Origin: Acidimicrobiales bacterium
Lineage (GTDB): Bacteria > Actinomycetota > Acidimicrobiia > Acidimicrobiales > JAVJTC01
Direction: 5' to 3'
NCBI GenBank assembly: GCA_040219085.1
Contig: JAVJTC010000029.1
Location: 124,001 to 188,000 of the forward strand
DNA length: 64,000 nt
This document shows, in pieces, positions 32,920 through 41,128 of this stretch (position 1 is the first letter of the stretch; each line of letters opens with the position of its first letter). The notes beneath the pieces were generated by a model, which saw only the letters and a program-made list of their open reading frames with translations, was not told the origin of the DNA and ran no database searches. Position numbers and translations under genes: made by a program.

Positions 32920-34040
32920 TGACCGACCGGATCGACCGCGCACAGAACCCGCTGCTGGGCAGCCCCAACAAGTTGAAGCTGGGCGTGTTCGGCGTGAACT
33001 GCTCCAACGGCTGCTCCATGACCGACATGCCCGAGTCGCTCAAGGCCGAGTGGGACGAATCGGTCCGCATCGCCCAGGCCGCCGAGAAGGCCGGGATCGA
33101 AGCCATGATCCCCGTCGCCCGTTGGCGTGGCATGGGCGGCAAGGTCAACTTCAACCACCGCAACTTCGACACGTTCACCTGGGCGGCGGGCCTCGCAGCC
33201 AAGACGGAGGAGATCGCCGTCTTCGCCACCTTCCACATCCCCACCGTTCACCCGGTACGGGCAGCCAAGGAGGTGGCGACCATCGACCACATCTCGGGCG
33301 GTCGGTTCTGCCTCAACATGGTCGCCGGCTGGAACGAGACGGAGATCTCGATGTTCGGCGCCCCCCAGCGCGAACACGACGAGCGCTACGACGTCGCCGA
33401 CGACTGGATCACGACCTGCAAGGAACTGTGGACCACCGAGGGCGACTTCGTCCACGAAGGGCCCTACTTCACCGTTCCCAACGCCTACTCGGAACCGAAG
33501 CCGGTGCAGTCCCCGTACCCGGTGCTCATGTCCGCCGGCAACAGTGAACGCGGCCAGCACTTCGCAGCCAAGCACTGCGACCTGAACTTCGTCGTCGCCG
33601 GCGACGTGGAGTCGGCCGGCGAGATCGCCGCCTCGGTCCGCAAGCTCGCACGCGAGGAGTACGGCCGTGAGATCCAGGTCTTCGCGCAGGGCTACATCGT
33701 GTGCCGTGACACCGAAGCCGAAGCGGTCGCCTACCGCGACCACTACGTGAACGAGGTCGGCGACTGGGACGGCGTCCGCAACCTGCTCGACGTGCTGATC
33801 CCCAACTCCCAGAGCGCGCTCGGCGACGGCTGGGAGGCGCTGGCCGCCAACCTGATCGCCGGCTACGGCGCCATCCCGCTCGTGGGGACCGCCGACCAGG
33901 TCGTCGACGGAATGCAGGCCTTCTCCGACGCGGGCCTCGACGGAATCTCCATCAGCTGGGTCGACTACGAGGCCGGCCTCGCCCAGTTCGACGAGGTCCT
34001 CCGCCCGCTTCTCGTCGAGGCGGGCCTGCGGGAGTCCTGA
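32919..34040 (+). CDS. LLM class flavin-dependent monooxygenase, RutA/DszA/SsuD-like
   Basis: TIM-barrel flavin monooxygenase of 373 residues. The pattern KLGVFGVNCSNG, RWRGMGGKVNFNHRNFDTFTWAAGLA, ISGGRFCLNMVAGWNE and VLMSAGNSERGQHFAAKHCD is that of the branch containing pyrimidine oxygenase RutA, sulfone monooxygenases and alkanesulfonate monooxygenase. RutA-type enzymes cleave ring amide bonds through a flavin-N5 species. The sequence does not say whether this one acts on N-heterocycles or sulfonates. It is convergent with another LLM gene. Confidence 0.88.
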   Translation: MTDRIDRAQNPLLGSPNKLKLGVFGVNCSNGCSMTDMPESLKAEWDESVRIAQAAEKAGIEAMIPVARWRGMGGKVNFNHRNFDTFTWAAGLAAKTEEIAVFATFHIPTVHPVRAAKEVATIDHISGGRFCLNMVAGWNETEISMFGAPQREHDERYDVADDWITTCKELWTTEGDFVHEGPYFTVPNAYSEPKPVQSPYPVLMSAGNSERGQHFAAKHCDLNFVVAGDVESAGEIAASVRKLAREEYGREIQVFAQGYIVCRDTEAEAVAYRDHYVNEVGDWDGVRNLLDVLIPNSQSALGDGWEALAANLIAGYGAIPLVGTADQVVDGMQAFSDAGLDGISISWVDYEAGLAQFDEVLRPLLVEAGLRES

Positions 34041-34062
34041 TACTGCGGGGCGCCAACGCCGG

Positions 34063-34905
34063 TCAGTCGACCTGCGATAGCGCCTCGGCCAGCGGCTCGA
34101 GTACCGCCGGCGAGTGCGGCGGTGCGAGGTAGACGATCGACAGGTCCAGTCCGACCTCGGACTGGGCCTGCGCCTTCTCCGCGAGCTCGCCGACGCTCGT
34201 GTCGGCCGTGTAGACGAGGTGCTGGGAGGTCATGATCTCGCTGGGATCACGGCCGATGTCCGCACAACGTGCGTGGAGGACCTCACGCGTGGCGACGAAC
34301 TCGTCGGGCTCGAACCCCGGGAAGTTCCAGTGCTGCGCGTACTTCGCAACGAGCGGCAGGGTCCGCTTCTCCCCCGCCCCGCCGATGCAGATGGGCGGGT
34401 GCGGCGTCTGGGGCCCCTTCGGGTTCAGTGCCGCGTTCTTCAGGGTGAAGTACTTCCCGGAGAAGTCCGTCGTGTCGTTCTCGAAGAGACCGGTCAACAC
34501 GGCGAGGGACTCCTCGAAGCGGTCGAAGCGCTCGGTGAGCGTGCCGAGATCGATCCCGTACGCCTCGCACTCCTCCTCGTTCCAGCCGGCGCCGACACCG
34601 AGTTCGAGCCGGCCGCCGCTGGTGATGTCGAGCGTGGCCGCCATGTTCGCGAAGACCGCCGGGTGCCGGTAGACCATCCCGTTGACCATGCAGCCCACGC
34701 GGAGACGGCTCGTCTCCTGGGCGAGCGCCGTGAGGGTGACCCAGGCCTCCATGCACGGACCGTGGGGGTCGTCGGTGAAGATCGGGTAGAAGTGGTCGAA
34801 GTTCCACCCGGACTCGAACACCTCGATGTCGTCGGCCGCCTTCCAGACGGCGAGCATGTCGTCCCAGGTGGTCATCTGCGGGCTGGTCTTGAATCCGAAG
34901 CGCAT
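34063..34905 (-). CDS. LLM class oxidoreductase, F420-dependent type
   Basis: Luciferase-like oxidoreductase of 280 residues. MRFGFKTSPQ, NFDHFYPIF, RLRVGCMVNGMVYRHPAVFANMAATLD and GGRLELGVGAGWNEEECEAYG fit the actinobacterial F420-dependent group, where H/D/N residues in the NFDHF region contact the deazaflavin. Cofactor choice is an inference. It is divergent from a ribokinase-like gene with closely spaced leaderless promoters (34912-34917 and 34944-34949). Confidence 0.88.
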   Translation of the reverse strand: MRFGFKTSPQMTTWDDMLAVWKAADDIEVFESGWNFDHFYPIFTDDPHGPCMEAWVTLTALAQETSRLRVGCMVNGMVYRHPAVFANMAATLDITSGGRLELGVGAGWNEEECEAYGIDLGTLTERFDRFEESLAVLTGLFENDTTDFSGKYFTLKNAALNPKGPQTPHPPICIGGAGEKRTLPLVAKYAQHWNFPGFEPDEFVATREVLHARCADIGRDPSEIMTSQHLVYTADTSVGELAEKAQAQSEVGLDLSIVYLAPPHSPAVLEPLAEALSQVD

Positions 34906-34917
34906 GGCCGGACAGTA
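34905..34917 (-). promoter_or_regulatory. Leaderless promoter of the LLM gene at 34063-34905
   Basis: Minus-strand TACTGT (34917 to 34912) lies six bases before the ATG at 34905. Confidence 0.5.
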
Positions 34918-34943
34918 CCGGGTCCCGCCCTTCGCTGCTGGCC

Positions 34944-34957
34944 TAGAGTCGGCTCCG
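34944..34957 (+). promoter_or_regulatory. Leaderless promoter of the ribokinase-like gene
   Basis: TAGAGT (34944-34949) is followed after seven bases by the GTG start at 34957. Confidence 0.5.
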
Positions 34958-35841
34958 TGATCGTCGTCGTCGGGTCCATCAACTACGACATCGTCGCGAC
35001 CGGCGCCCCCCACCATCCGGTGACCGGCGAGACGATCCTCGCCGCAGGCCTGGAGAACCACCCGGGCGGCAAGGGGTCCAACCAGGCCCTCGCCTCGGCA
35101 CGGGCGGGCGCCCCCACGGCGATGGTCGGGGCGGTCGGCGACGACCCGGCCGGGCGGTTCATGGTCGACACGCTCGCGCGGGCACGGGTGGACACCGCGC
35201 TGATCGTCACGGTCCCCGCACCGACGGGGACAGCACTCATCGTCGTCGCCGACGGTGACAACACCGTCGTCGTGGTTCCGGGGGCCAATGCGCTGGTGAG
35301 CGAACCGGCCCGTGCCTGGAGCGGCGACGACGTCGTCGTCGGTCAGGCCGAGATCCCACTCGGGGTGACCCTCTCGACGATGGCAGCGGCCCATCTCGCC
35401 GGGGCAACCACCGTGTTGAACCCGGCTCCCGCTCCCGACGGGGAGATCGCCTCGCTCGACGCGGTCGACGTCCTGGTCGTCAACGAACACGAGGTGGCGA
35501 CACTGGGCGGCTCCGGCAGCGTCGTGGCGTCGGCCCGACGGCTGATGGAACGAGGTCCGCGCGCCGTCGTGGTCACCCTGGGAGCGCACGGCGTGGTCGT
35601 TGTGACGAGCGACACGACCTTCGAGGTCGGCGCGCACGACGTCGACGTCGTCGACACGACCGGCGCAGGTGACTGCTTCGTCGGCAACCTCGCCGCGGCG
35701 CTCGCCGGGCCCGACTGGACGAGCCGGCTGGAGGCAGCCGTCACCAGGGCCAACGCCGCCGCCGCGCTGTCAGTGGGACGACCGGGCGCGGGGTCCTCGA
35801 TGCCGACGTCGGCCGAAGTGGACGCCTTCCTCGCGTCCTGA
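34957..35841 (+). CDS. PfkB-family carbohydrate kinase, ribokinase-like
   Basis: Sugar kinase of 294 residues. The PfkB signatures are GGKGSNQA (37-44), NPAPAP (155-160), NEHE (176-179, which binds Mg/phosphate) and DTTGAGD (233-239) with Asp239 as catalytic base. The GGKGxNQA and NPAPA motifs are those of ribokinase. It phosphorylates ribose or a similar sugar or nucleoside. A nucleoside-derived ribose would fit nearby deaminase-type amidohydrolases. GTG start fits a leaderless promoter. Confidence 0.88.
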   Translation: MIVVVGSINYDIVATGAPHHPVTGETILAAGLENHPGGKGSNQALASARAGAPTAMVGAVGDDPAGRFMVDTLARARVDTALIVTVPAPTGTALIVVADGDNTVVVVPGANALVSEPARAWSGDDVVVGQAEIPLGVTLSTMAAAHLAGATTVLNPAPAPDGEIASLDAVDVLVVNEHEVATLGGSGSVVASARRLMERGPRAVVVTLGAHGVVVVTSDTTFEVGAHDVDVVDTTGAGDCFVGNLAAALAGPDWTSRLEAAVTRANAAAALSVGRPGAGSSMPTSAEVDAFLAS

Positions 35842-35852
35842 GCCGGGCTCCG

Positions 35853-36851
35853 TCAGTCCCCGGCCAACAGCTTCACGAAGCGGCGACGCCATTCGACCGA
35901 CGGCTTGTCCGACTGGACCGACACCGTCGCCTGCTGGTCGAAGGGGAGCACGCCGTCGAGTTGCTCGAGCATCGCCTTGTCCTCGGCGCCGATCGCCCGG
36001 TCGAACGCGACGATCTCGTCGGCCGGCGCCGAGAAATCGTCGTTGCGCCACACGACGAACGTGAAGTACGAGGTGACGTCATCGACCGGGGTGGACAGCA
36101 GCAGGAGGATGTGGTCCATGCCGGTCTCGTAGCGGATCGTCGAACGGCACACGAAGGGGAGGATGAAGCCCGACGACATGTGACGGGTCAGAACCTTCGT
36201 GGTGGCCTTCGCCGCCGACGCGGCGGACGCGGACTGGGGGTTGTTGACGGTGACGTCGTAGGCGTAGCCGTAGAACCCGTCGGGCAGTTCCTCCAGCTCG
36301 ATCTTCGGCACGACGGTCTCGGTCCCCTCGCCGAACGTGCCGGTGTGCACGAAGGGGAAGTGGGAGATGTCGAGGAAGTTGTCGACCATGCGCGTGGCCG
36401 ACGTCTGCCAGACCTCGACCGGGTTGTTGATCCGGCGGTAGGAGTCGTCGAGTTCCTGGGGGATGTCGGGGATACCGACGGTGGGCTCACCGGGACAGAT
36501 CCACACGAGGCCGTAGCGGTCGGTGACGTGAACGGTCGAAAGATGGGCCTTCGGCGGGATCTTCGAGCCCTCCGGCGAAGACGGGACCCGCACGCAACGG
36601 CCGCCGGTCTCGAACGTGAACCCGTGATAGGGACACACGACACACCCGTCGGTGACCCACCCCGCGGACAGCGGCGCCTCGCGGTGGGGGCAGCGGTCCG
36701 GGGCGGCGGTGAGCTGCCCGTCGGGGTCGCGCCACACGACGTAGTCGCTTCCGAGGAGCGTGACCTTGGCAGGGCCAGGCGACACCTCCGAGCTGCGCGC
36801 GACCGCGTACCAGTGACCGGCGAGGACGGGGCTGTCGACGAACGTGTCCAT
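35853..36851 (-). CDS. Rieske non-heme iron oxygenase, VanA-like
   Basis: Terminal oxygenase of 332 residues. The N-terminal Rieske 2Fe-2S site is Cys54/His56 (CPHR) and Cys73/His76 (CPYH). The mononuclear iron site is Asp161, His164 and His169 in the motif DNFLDISHFPFVH. The length and C-terminal domain fit the vanillate demethylase/phthalate oxygenase group, which hydroxylates or O-demethylates aromatic acids. No reductase gene is visible, so electrons must come from a partner elsewhere. It is divergent from an amidohydrolase, and TACCGT seven bases before the ATG suggests a leaderless transcript. Confidence 0.9.
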   Translation of the reverse strand: MDTFVDSPVLAGHWYAVARSSEVSPGPAKVTLLGSDYVVWRDPDGQLTAAPDRCPHREAPLSAGWVTDGCVVCPYHGFTFETGGRCVRVPSSPEGSKIPPKAHLSTVHVTDRYGLVWICPGEPTVGIPDIPQELDDSYRRINNPVEVWQTSATRMVDNFLDISHFPFVHTGTFGEGTETVVPKIELEELPDGFYGYAYDVTVNNPQSASAASAAKATTKVLTRHMSSGFILPFVCRSTIRYETGMDHILLLLSTPVDDVTSYFTFVVWRNDDFSAPADEIVAFDRAIGAEDKAMLEQLDGVLPFDQQATVSVQSDKPSVEWRRRFVKLLAGD

Positions 36852-36864
36852 GCACTGAACGGTA
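36851..36864 (-). promoter_or_regulatory. Leaderless promoter of the Rieske oxygenase at 35853-36851
   Basis: Minus-strand TACCGT (36864 to 36859) is separated by seven bases from the ATG at 36851. Confidence 0.5.
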
Positions 36865-36868
36865 CAGC

Positions 36869-36883
36869 TAGTGTCCGCGTCCA
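36869..36883 (+). promoter_or_regulatory. Leaderless promoter of the amidohydrolase at 36883
   Basis: TAGTGT (36869-36874) lies eight bases before the ATG at 36883. It is back-to-back with the promoter of the divergent Rieske gene. Confidence 0.45.
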
Positions 36884-38283
36884 TGGGAGCGATCGATGCC
36901 GTACCTGAACCCGACCTCCTCGTGGTGGGACACCGGGTCGTCACGGTCGATCCGGCACGTGAGGTACTGGTCGACGCCGCTGTCGCCGTGACCGACGGTC
37001 GGATCAGCGACATCGGCGGTGCCGGTGAGCTCACGGCGCGCCACCCAGGCACCCCGGTGGTCGGTGGCCCGGACGCGATCGTCGTGCCGGGCTACGTCAA
37101 CTGCCACCAGCACCTGACCGGCGACCGCCTCCTGCGTTCCGCGATCCCCGACGACATCGAGGGACACGTCGCGATCTTCGACTGGGCGGTGCCCGCCCAC
37201 GCCCACCACACCGGCGACGACGACGAGGTGACCGCACTCGCAGGCCTCGCCGAGGCCGTCGCCAACGGGTACACGACGACGATCGAGGCCGGCACCGTCG
37301 CCCATCCTGACCGGGTTGCAGCCGCCGCCCGGGCCGTGGGCGCACGCGTGACGATCGGAACGTGGGGCTGGGACGTCGACGACGCCCCGTTCGCCGCGCC
37401 GCCCGACGAGGTGCTGGCACGCCAGGAGGCGGTGCTCGCCGCCAACCCGCCGGGCGGCCTCGTGACGGGTTGGGTCACGCTCGTCGGTCACGACCTCATG
37501 AGCGACGAGCTCGTGACACGGGCGAGCGCACTGGCAGCGGAGCGGGGCGTCGGGCTCACGTTCCACATCTCCCCGAGCGACCGCGACGCCGCTTCCTACC
37601 TCGAGCGCCACGGGGTGCGTCCGCTCGTACACCTCGAACGGCTCGGGGCCCTCGGCCCCCATGTCCTGTTGGCCCATGCCGTGCACCTCGACGATGAGGA
37701 GATCGCTGTACTGGAGCGCACGTCTTCCGCGGTCGCCTACTGCCCGTGGGCGTACCTGCGACTCGCCAGCGGCGTGACCGGAGCCGGGCGTCACGTCGAG
37801 ATGCTGCGCCGGGGCATCAGGGTCGGCCTGGGCTGTGACGCCGAGAACGCGGGCGACGCGATCGACCCGCTGCGCACCGCGGCGGTGGTTGCGGGGCTCG
37901 CCAAGGACGTGGCGAGGGACCCCGCCGCGCTGACCGCCCACGCGGTGTTCGAGATGTCGACCATCGGGGGCGCGGCCGCGATCGGGATGGCCGACGAGAT
38001 CGGCTCCATCGAAGTGGGCAAGCAGGCCGACCTGGTGATCCACGACGGCACCCGGATCGAGCTCAACCCGCTCGCGGACGACGTCGTCAACCAACTCGTC
38101 TGGGCGACCGACGGCCGTTCCGTGTCCGACGTGATCGTCGCCGGCCGACCGGTCGTCGCCGACGGCGTCTGCACGACGGTCGACGGTGCGGAGCTGCGGG
38201 ACCGCCTCGCCACCGCAGCGGCAGACCACGCCCGACGGGCGGGCCTACCCGTGACCGCCCGCTGGCCACTACGCACTGTCTGA
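36883..38283 (+). CDS. Amidohydrolase family protein, deaminase type
   Basis: Metal-dependent hydrolase of 466 residues. The metal site is His75/His77 (NCHQH), His228 (FHIS) and Asp319 (GCDAEN), with His265 in LLAHAVH. The segment HQHLTGDRLLRSAIPD and the GCD motif in place of GTDG set it apart from the amidohydrolase at 13769 and are shared with the one at 47056. Deamination or hydrolysis of a nitrogen heterocycle is likely. GTG 36871 is an alternative start, but a -10 box overlapping it favours ATG 36883. Confidence 0.88.
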   Translation: MGAIDAVPEPDLLVVGHRVVTVDPAREVLVDAAVAVTDGRISDIGGAGELTARHPGTPVVGGPDAIVVPGYVNCHQHLTGDRLLRSAIPDDIEGHVAIFDWAVPAHAHHTGDDDEVTALAGLAEAVANGYTTTIEAGTVAHPDRVAAAARAVGARVTIGTWGWDVDDAPFAAPPDEVLARQEAVLAANPPGGLVTGWVTLVGHDLMSDELVTRASALAAERGVGLTFHISPSDRDAASYLERHGVRPLVHLERLGALGPHVLLAHAVHLDDEEIAVLERTSSAVAYCPWAYLRLASGVTGAGRHVEMLRRGIRVGLGCDAENAGDAIDPLRTAAVVAGLAKDVARDPAALTAHAVFEMSTIGGAAAIGMADEIGSIEVGKQADLVIHDGTRIELNPLADDVVNQLVWATDGRSVSDVIVAGRPVVADGVCTTVDGAELRDRLATAAADHARRAGLPVTARWPLRTV

Positions 38284-38311
38284 CCTGCCCGTTCGCGCCC
38301 GGATACGACCC

Positions 38312-38341
38312 TTGGACTGACCATCAGACCACTGCTAGGGT
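38312..38341 (+). promoter_or_regulatory. Promoter with GntR/FadR-like operator
   Basis: TTGGAC (38312-38317) is a -35 and TAGGGT (38336-38341) a -10 with an 18-base spacer. The bases 38312-38331 form the inverted pattern TTGGACTGA-CCA-TCAGACCA. The same arrangement occurs at the Rieske gene promoter at 62301-62330. Confidence 0.6.
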
Positions 38342-38366
38342 CGCGGCCGCTGACGAAAGGTGACCC

Positions 38367-38864
38367 ATGACCAAGCCGAACACCCTGATCTTCGTGGACT
38401 TCCCGAGCCCGGACCCGGCGGCCACCGCCCGGTTCTACGCCGAGGTCTTCGGCTGGGAGGTGGAAGGCCGCCCCGAGGGTGTGTTCCACCGCGCCGTCCC
38501 CGGTGGGGAATTCCCACTCGAGGACGGGTCGCCGTCGGGCATCGGCAACCTCCACATGGGGATCTACGACGCCGCCAACGCCCGCCCCCATCCGGACCCG
38601 GCCGGAGTCGAGCCACGCACCATCGCAACCGCGGACCAAGGCCGGTCCACCCGCTTCTGGATCCTCGTGAGCGACGACGACAGCATCGACGCCATCCTCG
38701 AGAGGGCGGTGGCGCTGGGCGCGACCGTCCAGTGGCGGGACCACTACTGGGCCGAGTTCAACGGCATCAACGCCGCCTTCACCGATCCCTGGGGCATCAC
38801 GTGTGTCCTGTGGGGCAAGCCCGGCGCCGACGGAGCGATCCCCGAGGGCTTCACACGTGAGTGA
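38367..38864 (+). CDS. VOC family (glyoxalase/dioxygenase-fold) protein
   Basis: Protein of 165 residues with two paired beta-alpha-beta-beta-beta units of the vicinal oxygen chelate fold. LIFVDFPSPDPAATARFYAEVFGWEVEGRPEGVFHRA begins the first, and FWILVSDDDSIDAILERAVALGATVQW followed by AAFTDPWGITCVLWGKP forms the second. Metal ligands would be His and Glu residues at strand ends, but they are not certain here. It is a paralogue of the VOC gene at 48494. AAAGGTG at about 38356 supports the start. It heads a run of six overlapping genes up to the aldolase. Confidence 0.85.
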   Translation: MTKPNTLIFVDFPSPDPAATARFYAEVFGWEVEGRPEGVFHRAVPGGEFPLEDGSPSGIGNLHMGIYDAANARPHPDPAGVEPRTIATADQGRSTRFWILVSDDDSIDAILERAVALGATVQWRDHYWAEFNGINAAFTDPWGITCVLWGKPGADGAIPEGFTRE

Positions 38865-39336
38865 GGAGCCGGTGAACGCGGCGCATCCCCCTGCGCCACG
38901 CTGGACCCACATCGCCCTGCGGGTCCGAGATATCGACGCGACGATCGACTGGTACACCACGTTCACCCCGCTGGAGCTGCTGGACCGGCGCACCGACGAG
39001 ATGGGCCACGGCGCCTGGCTCGGTCAACCCGAGACGGTCGAGAATCCCTTCATCCTCGTCGTCGCACAGTTCTTTCCGGAGACCGACCCGTTCGCCGATG
39101 CCCCCCAGGAGATCCTGGCTCCATTCGCCCACCTCGGCATCGAGTTGACGTCCCGGGAGGCAATCGACGAGATGGCCGAGCGGGCCCGCGCGGCCGGGTG
39201 CCTCGGCATGGAACCCACCCAGATGCCAGGTCCCATCGGATACATCACGATGGTGAAGGACCCCGACGGGAACACCATCGAGTTCTCCTACGACCAGGGT
39301 GTCTACGTGAAGGCCCAGGAGGTGTGGGGGTCCTGA
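38857..39336 (+). CDS. VOC family protein
   Basis: Protein of 159 residues, VOC fold. WTHIALRVRDIDATIDWYTTFTPLELLDRR opens the first module with the usual metal-binding His in THIAL, and LAPFAHLGIELTSREAIDEMAERARAAGCLG plus MVKDPDGNTIEFSYDQ the second, with HLG and Glu in NTIEFS as the other ligands. Lactoylglutathione-lyase, extradiol-dioxygenase or epimerase roles are possible. GTG 38857 overlaps the previous gene by eight bases; GTG 38872 is an alternative start. It resembles the VOC protein at 44135. Confidence 0.82.
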   Translation: MSEEPVNAAHPPAPRWTHIALRVRDIDATIDWYTTFTPLELLDRRTDEMGHGAWLGQPETVENPFILVVAQFFPETDPFADAPQEILAPFAHLGIELTSREAIDEMAERARAAGCLGMEPTQMPGPIGYITMVKDPDGNTIEFSYDQGVYVKAQEVWGS

Positions 39337-39725
39337 GTACCTCCGACCCGGCCGGTGTCGTCGCCTCCTACATGGCGTCGTTCGACAGCGGAAACCCCGA
39401 GGCCATCGCCGGACACGTCAGCGCGGACTTCGAGAGCGTCCACACCGCCGCTCTCGGCCACGGCTTCACCGGCGGCGACGAGTACCGCCGCCGACTTCCG
39501 AACTTCCTCGCCGACATGGCGGGAGTGCACTACGACGTCCGACAGACCGTCGTCGACGGGACCACCGTCGTCGTCGCCTACGAGATGACCGCCCGCTGGA
39601 AGGGCGAACACCCCGTGACGGTTCCCGGCACGATGTGGTTCGACGTCGTCGACGGCGAGATCACCCGTCGCGTGGACTACTGGGACTCGAAGGTGTTCAC
39701 CGACCAGATCCCGGACGCGAGCTGA
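39324..39725 (+). CDS. SnoaL-like (NTF2-fold) protein
   Basis: Protein of about 133 residues with VVASYMASFDSGNPEAIAGHVSADFES, GFTGGDEYRRRLPNFLADMAGVHYDVRQTVVDGTTVVV and a final DGEITRRVDYWDSKVF, the nuclear-transport-factor-2 fold of SnoaL-like proteins. It may be an isomerase, dehydratase or ligand-binding protein. The start is unclear: GTG 39324 is too close to AGGAGG (39317-39322), while CTG 39333, which overlaps the preceding stop as CTGA, has an ideal distance. Its stop overlaps the next start by one base. Confidence 0.75.
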   Translation: MGVLSTSDPAGVVASYMASFDSGNPEAIAGHVSADFESVHTAALGHGFTGGDEYRRRLPNFLADMAGVHYDVRQTVVDGTTVVVAYEMTARWKGEHPVTVPGTMWFDVVDGEITRRVDYWDSKVFTDQIPDAS

Positions 39726-40759
39726 TGGAGTACCGCCCCCTCGGACGAACCGGCGTGAAGGTGTCCGCCTTCGGTTTCGGGGCGATGATGTTCGGTGCCT
39801 GGGGCAACAGCGACGAGGCGCAGTGCCACGCGATGGTCGATGTCGCCCTCGACGCCGGCATCAACCTGTTCGACACCGCCGACGTCTACGACGCCGGCCA
39901 CAGCGAGGAGATCCTCGGCCGCGCACTGCAGGGCCGCCGCGACGACGTGGTGTTGTCGTCCAAGGCGTTCAACCCGATGGGCGACGACGTGAACACACGA
40001 GGTGGGTCACGCCGCTGGTTGACGAAGGCCCTCGACGACTCGCTGCGCCGGCTCCGCACCGACCATCTCGACATCTACCACCTGCACCGCATCGACCACA
40101 CGACGGACCTCACCGACACCCTCGACACGCTCGACGACTTCGTCCGGGCCGGCAAGATCCGCATGATCGGCACGTCGTGTTTCCCTGCGGAGTGGCTCGT
40201 CGAGGCCCAGTGGGTGGCCGACCGACGCAAGGCTGTACCTCCCCGCGTCGAACAACCCCCGTACTCGATTCTCGTGCGCGGCATCGAACGCGACGTCCTG
40301 CCGACCTGTCGTCGCCACGGCATGGGCACGATCGTCTGGTCTCCGCTCAACGGCGGATGGCTCACCGGCAAGTACCGACGCGACGTCGACCCCGATGCCA
40401 CGTCGCGGGCGGTGCGCGAGGCCGACCACTTCGACTGGGGGGCCGACAACCCCAAACACGACGCCGTCGAGGCGCTCGTGGAGGTGGCGGCCGATGCCGG
40501 CATCTCGCTGCTCGGCCTCGCGACCGGCTTCGTCCTCGCCCACCCCGACATCTCCGCCGCGCTGATCGGCCCCCGCACACCCGAACAACTAGCGGGCCTG
40601 CTCGAGGTCGCCGACGTACGCCTCGACGCCGCCACGCTTGACCGCATCGACGAGATCGTCGCTCCCGGTCGCGACGTCAACCCCGCTGATCGCCAGTACG
40701 ACCCGCCGGGCCTGGACCCGGGGGCACGCAGAAACACCAGACAGGGAGGAACCTCATGA
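39725..40759 (+). CDS. Aldo/keto reductase
   Basis: NADPH-dependent reductase of 344 residues with the (beta/alpha)8 AKR fold. The tetrad is Asp50, Tyr55, Lys80 and His121 (YHLHRID). C-terminal SLLGLATGFVLAHPDISAALIGPRTPEQL binds the cofactor phosphate. It is close to the YajO/L-glyceraldehyde-reductase-like branch by its MEYRPLGRTGVKVS start. It shares single-base or four-base overlaps with both neighbours, so it works with the VOC, SnoaL and aldolase proteins. Confidence 0.9.
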   Translation: MEYRPLGRTGVKVSAFGFGAMMFGAWGNSDEAQCHAMVDVALDAGINLFDTADVYDAGHSEEILGRALQGRRDDVVLSSKAFNPMGDDVNTRGGSRRWLTKALDDSLRRLRTDHLDIYHLHRIDHTTDLTDTLDTLDDFVRAGKIRMIGTSCFPAEWLVEAQWVADRRKAVPPRVEQPPYSILVRGIERDVLPTCRRHGMGTIVWSPLNGGWLTGKYRRDVDPDATSRAVREADHFDWGADNPKHDAVEALVEVAADAGISLLGLATGFVLAHPDISAALIGPRTPEQLAGLLEVADVRLDAATLDRIDEIVAPGRDVNPADRQYDPPGLDPGARRNTRQGGTS

Positions 40760-41124
40760 GCGCACCGAACCTCGGCAGCATCCTGATCGGATCGTCGAAC
40801 GTGGACGAGATGAAGGACTGGTACCGCCGTTGCTTCTCGCCCGAGGAGAACGACATGGGAGCCTTCGTCTTCGGGGGTTGCCAGGTCTTCGTCGAGGAGC
40901 ACGACAAGGTCTCGGGACCGACCGCCGACCCGCACCGGATCATCCTCAACCTCGACGTCGGCGACTGCCGCGCGATCGAAGCCCACCTGAAGGGTCAGGG
41001 CGTCGTCTGGGAGCGCCCGGTCGAACAGATGCCCTTCGGGCTGATCGGAACCGTCGCGGACCCCGACGGCAACCTGGTCCAGGTCATCGAATGGGGCGCG
41101 ACGCCCGACGAAGGCCACGGGTAG
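40756..41124 (+). CDS. VOC family protein
   Basis: Small VOC-fold protein of 122 residues: LGSILIGSSNVDEMKDWYRRCFSPEEND, then a central RIILNLDVGDCRAIEAHLKGQGVVWERPVEQMPFGLIGTVADPDGNLVQVIEWG. The usual first-strand His is replaced by Ser (LIGSS), so it may not bind metal at the standard site. It overlaps the reductase stop by ATGA, and the aldolase gene follows after four bases. Confidence 0.82.
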   Translation: MSAPNLGSILIGSSNVDEMKDWYRRCFSPEENDMGAFVFGGCQVFVEEHDKVSGPTADPHRIILNLDVGDCRAIEAHLKGQGVVWERPVEQMPFGLIGTVADPDGNLVQVIEWGATPDEGHG

Positions 41125-41128
41125 GTCG

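Noticed and set aside
32919-34040. Complete rut (pyrimidine) pathway using the RutA-like LLM protein and RidA
   Set aside because: RutA-like and RutC-like proteins lie 30 kb apart, and RutB, RutD, RutE, RutF and RutG are not recognisable. The RutA-like enzyme could equally be a sulfonate or sulfone monooxygenase.
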